DNA of 64,000 bases, taken from Actinopolyspora alba. Its GTDB lineage: Bacteria; Actinomycetota; Actinomycetes; Mycobacteriales; Pseudonocardiaceae. The position numbers were made by a program, and so were the translations under genes. Positions 62,354 to 64,000 of the stretch are shown piece after piece. The notes below the pieces were generated by a model. The model was not told where the DNA came from, did not search any database, and saw only the letters and a program-made list of their open reading frames with translations. Every line of letters begins with the position of its first letter. Position 1 is the stretch's first letter. The DNA lies in contig NZ_FOMZ01000003.1 of the NCBI RefSeq assembly GCF_900112765.1, positions 186,001 to 250,000 on the forward strand, in the 5' to 3' direction.

Positions 62354-63901
62354 GTGGAGAGCACCGCGCGGGAGGTGGGGAGCGGTCCGTTCCCCGCTCG
62401 TCGTCCGTTCGCGCTCGTTCCGGTCTCGGCCGTCGTCGTGGTGGCCGTAGCGGTGATGTTCGCCTTCGCCGGGCGGTACGGCTACTTCGGGGACGAACTG
62501 TACTTCGTGATCGCCGGTACTAACCCGGCCTGGGGATACGCCGACCAGCAGCCGGTCGTTCCGTTGCTCGCCGTGGCCATGGAGTGGTTGTTCCCCGGTT
62601 CGCTGATCGCGCTGCGCGCCCCCTCGATCCTCGCCTTCGGGGTGGGGGCGGTGGTGGCCGCGCTCGTCGTCCGCGAACTGGGAGGTGACCGTCGTGCGCA
62701 GGCTTTCACCGCGACGGCCTTCGTGCTCGCCTTCGCGTCGATGTACCGCAACCTCAACACCATAGGTCTCGACATCCTGGGCTGGACACTGCTGACGTTG
62801 CTGCTCCTGCGATGGGTACGTACCCACTGCGCGGGTGAGGCCGACGATCGGTTGTTGCTGTTGTCCGGTGTGGTGGTGGCCCTGAGCGTGCAGGTCAAGA
62901 TCCACATCGCCGTGTTCGTGGTGGTTACCCTGCTGACGCTGGCAGTCCTCGGCCCCCGTGCGATCTTTCGGCGGCCACTGTTGTGGGTCGGTGCGCTGAT
63001 CGCGGCAGTGGTTACCGTTCCGACCGTGGTGTGGCAGTTCACGCACGGCTGGCCGCAGCTGGCCGTGGCAAGTTCCTCCTCGACCGAGATGACTTCGGTA
63101 GGAGGGCGGTTGTTCAGCTTCGTCGGCATGCTCGCCCTGTTGGGGCTGGTGTTCGGTCTGGTGCTCGGCGGGTACGGCCTGTGGCGACTGCTGCGCGCCG
63201 AGGAGACGCGCCCCTACCGGTTCCTGGGGTGGAGCGCGGTCGGGGTGCTCGTGGTGTTCCTGGCGGTGGGCGGCAAACCGTACTACGTGGCAGGGGTGTT
63301 CCCCGCGCTGTGGGCGGCGGGCGCGCTGGGATTCCAGCGTCGCCGCGAGGTCCTCGCGGGGGAGAACCGGCGTGGTCGGGGATGGCTGGCCTGGCCCGCG
63401 CTGGCCGTGTCGGTGATGGTGACGGTGCAGTCGCTGCCCATCGCCTCGGTGGAGTCCTTCGCCGAACGTGACACCAGCCCGGTCGACTTCCGCGGCAGTG
63501 AGATCGGATGGCCCAAGCTGGCCACCGATGTGGGCGATATCTACCGAGATCTTCCACCGCGGCGGCGGGAGCACACCGTGGTGATCGGTTCGCACTACTG
63601 GACCGCCTCGGCGGTGGAGTTCCACGGGAGGCGAGCCGATCTTCCCGATGCCTACAGCGGCTCGCGGGGATTCTGGTTCTTCGGGCATCCCCCTGCCGGA
63701 ACCACCACCGTGATCCACATCGGTGAGATCGCGCCCGGCGTGCGTGAGCACTTCGACAGGGTCCGTCGGGTCGGTACCGTGAACAACGGTCCTGGGGTCG
63801 ACAACGTGGTGCGGGGACAACCGATCCACCTCGCCGACGTCACCGGTGTCGACTGGCAGCGCGTGTGGCCCGAGTTCAGGGACATGACCTTGTCGTTGTG
63901 A
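62354..63901 (+). CDS. GT39-family membrane glycosyltransferase (ArnT/PMT-like)
   Basis: A 515-residue polytopic GT-C enzyme. The first loop has RYGYFGDELYFVIAGTNPAWGYADQQPVVPLLAVAMEWLFPGS with the DE catalytic pair. About ten membrane segments follow, then GGKPYYVAGVFPALWAAGALGFQ and a soluble C-terminal domain (from about residue 375) with VVIGSHYWTASAVEFHGRRADLPDAYSGSRGFWFFGHPPAGTTTVI. It likely moves a sugar from a polyprenyl-phosphate donor onto an envelope acceptor. GTG 62354 has GAGGGAAA upstream. The last 99 bases of the window show nothing further. Confidence 0.9.
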   Translation: MESTAREVGSGPFPARRPFALVPVSAVVVVAVAVMFAFAGRYGYFGDELYFVIAGTNPAWGYADQQPVVPLLAVAMEWLFPGSLIALRAPSILAFGVGAVVAALVVRELGGDRRAQAFTATAFVLAFASMYRNLNTIGLDILGWTLLTLLLLRWVRTHCAGEADDRLLLLSGVVVALSVQVKIHIAVFVVVTLLTLAVLGPRAIFRRPLLWVGALIAAVVTVPTVVWQFTHGWPQLAVASSSSTEMTSVGGRLFSFVGMLALLGLVFGLVLGGYGLWRLLRAEETRPYRFLGWSAVGVLVVFLAVGGKPYYVAGVFPALWAAGALGFQRRREVLAGENRRGRGWLAWPALAVSVMVTVQSLPIASVESFAERDTSPVDFRGSEIGWPKLATDVGDIYRDLPPRRREHTVVIGSHYWTASAVEFHGRRADLPDAYSGSRGFWFFGHPPAGTTTVIHIGEIAPGVREHFDRVRRVGTVNNGPGVDNVVRGQPIHLADVTGVDWQRVWPEFRDMTLSL

Positions 63902-64000
63902 ACGTGAGCTCCCTCCCCGATGTGCATTTCGCGAGGAATTGACGCCCGGGTGGCTGTCACCGGTCTTCCCGCGGGGGCCTTCGCACCGGTCATCGATACC

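Noticed and set aside
59960-63829. Very long reverse-strand open frame opposite the GGDEF-EAL and GT39 genes
   Set aside because: It has no domains and biased composition, as expected for the shadow of GC-rich genes with strong third-position bias.

Overview
The window is high-GC, almost fully coding DNA from an actinomycete, with many GTG and TTG starts and strong GGAGG-type ribosome sites. The SigF-type anti-sigma/sigma pair, PriA (the dual HisA/TrpF isomerase), the order trpE–membrane protein–trpC–trpB–trpA–lgt, the DUF574-type methyltransferase, the VKOR/DsbA pair and the AfsR/LuxR-type ATPase regulator all point to Actinomycetia. Pseudonocardiales is my best guess (inference only). I see no insertion sequence, prophage, CRISPR array, rRNA or tRNA. 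The stretch looks like conserved chromosomal core with small accessory patches.

Layout. 1-9338: end of the histidine locus (priA, hisF, hisI), a TetR gene divergent from trpE, then the tryptophan genes and lgt. 9413-12462: a FecCD/BtuCD-type ABC importer (ATPase, permease, lipoprotein). 12885-25609: HelD-type RNA polymerase-associated helicase, GntR regulator, LuxR ATPase regulator with VanZ-like protein, pyruvate kinase, TesB thioesterase, Lrp regulator divergent from a LysE exporter, a PBP4-type carboxypeptidase and a DedA protein. 25740-29705: bioB, glyA and gcvT, with a tandem glycine riboswitch before gcvT. 29878-34427: a TetR gene divergent from an acyl-CoA ligase/SDR/acyl-CoA dehydrogenase operon. 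34601-37766: a small basic protein, a split Tm-1-like gene pair and an SRPBCC protein. 37976-43207: a surface-sugar locus with an epimerase, GT-C-like membrane protein, GT2, GtrA and a UDP-sulfoquinovose synthase (SqdB/SQD1) homologue. 43528-45645: a DUF6069-like membrane protein, an unusually AT-rich 700-base intergenic region with a candidate small RNA and a nested dyad, and an M23 peptidase. 45910-49010: sigF-rsbW and VKOR-dsbA operons. 49382-57198: GntR and PucR regulators and a complete lpdA-pdhA-pdhB-pdhC set. 57373-63901: EI24 protein, M50-type protease, DUF574 methyltransferase, a PAS-GGDEF-EAL protein with degenerate active sites preceded by a coupled 30-codon leader ORF, and a GT39 membrane glycosyltransferase.

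How the genes work together. PriA serves both histidine and tryptophan synthesis, which fits the absence of trpF beside trpCBA. GlyA and GcvT share one-carbon metabolism, and gcvT is under glycine control. The DsbA/VKOR pair forms disulfides outside the membrane. The most intriguing set is the SqdB homologue beside a GT2 enzyme, a GtrA membrane protein and a GT-C-like protein. Together these could make and export a sulfoquinovose-containing surface glycan or lipid. That assembly is inference from gene order.
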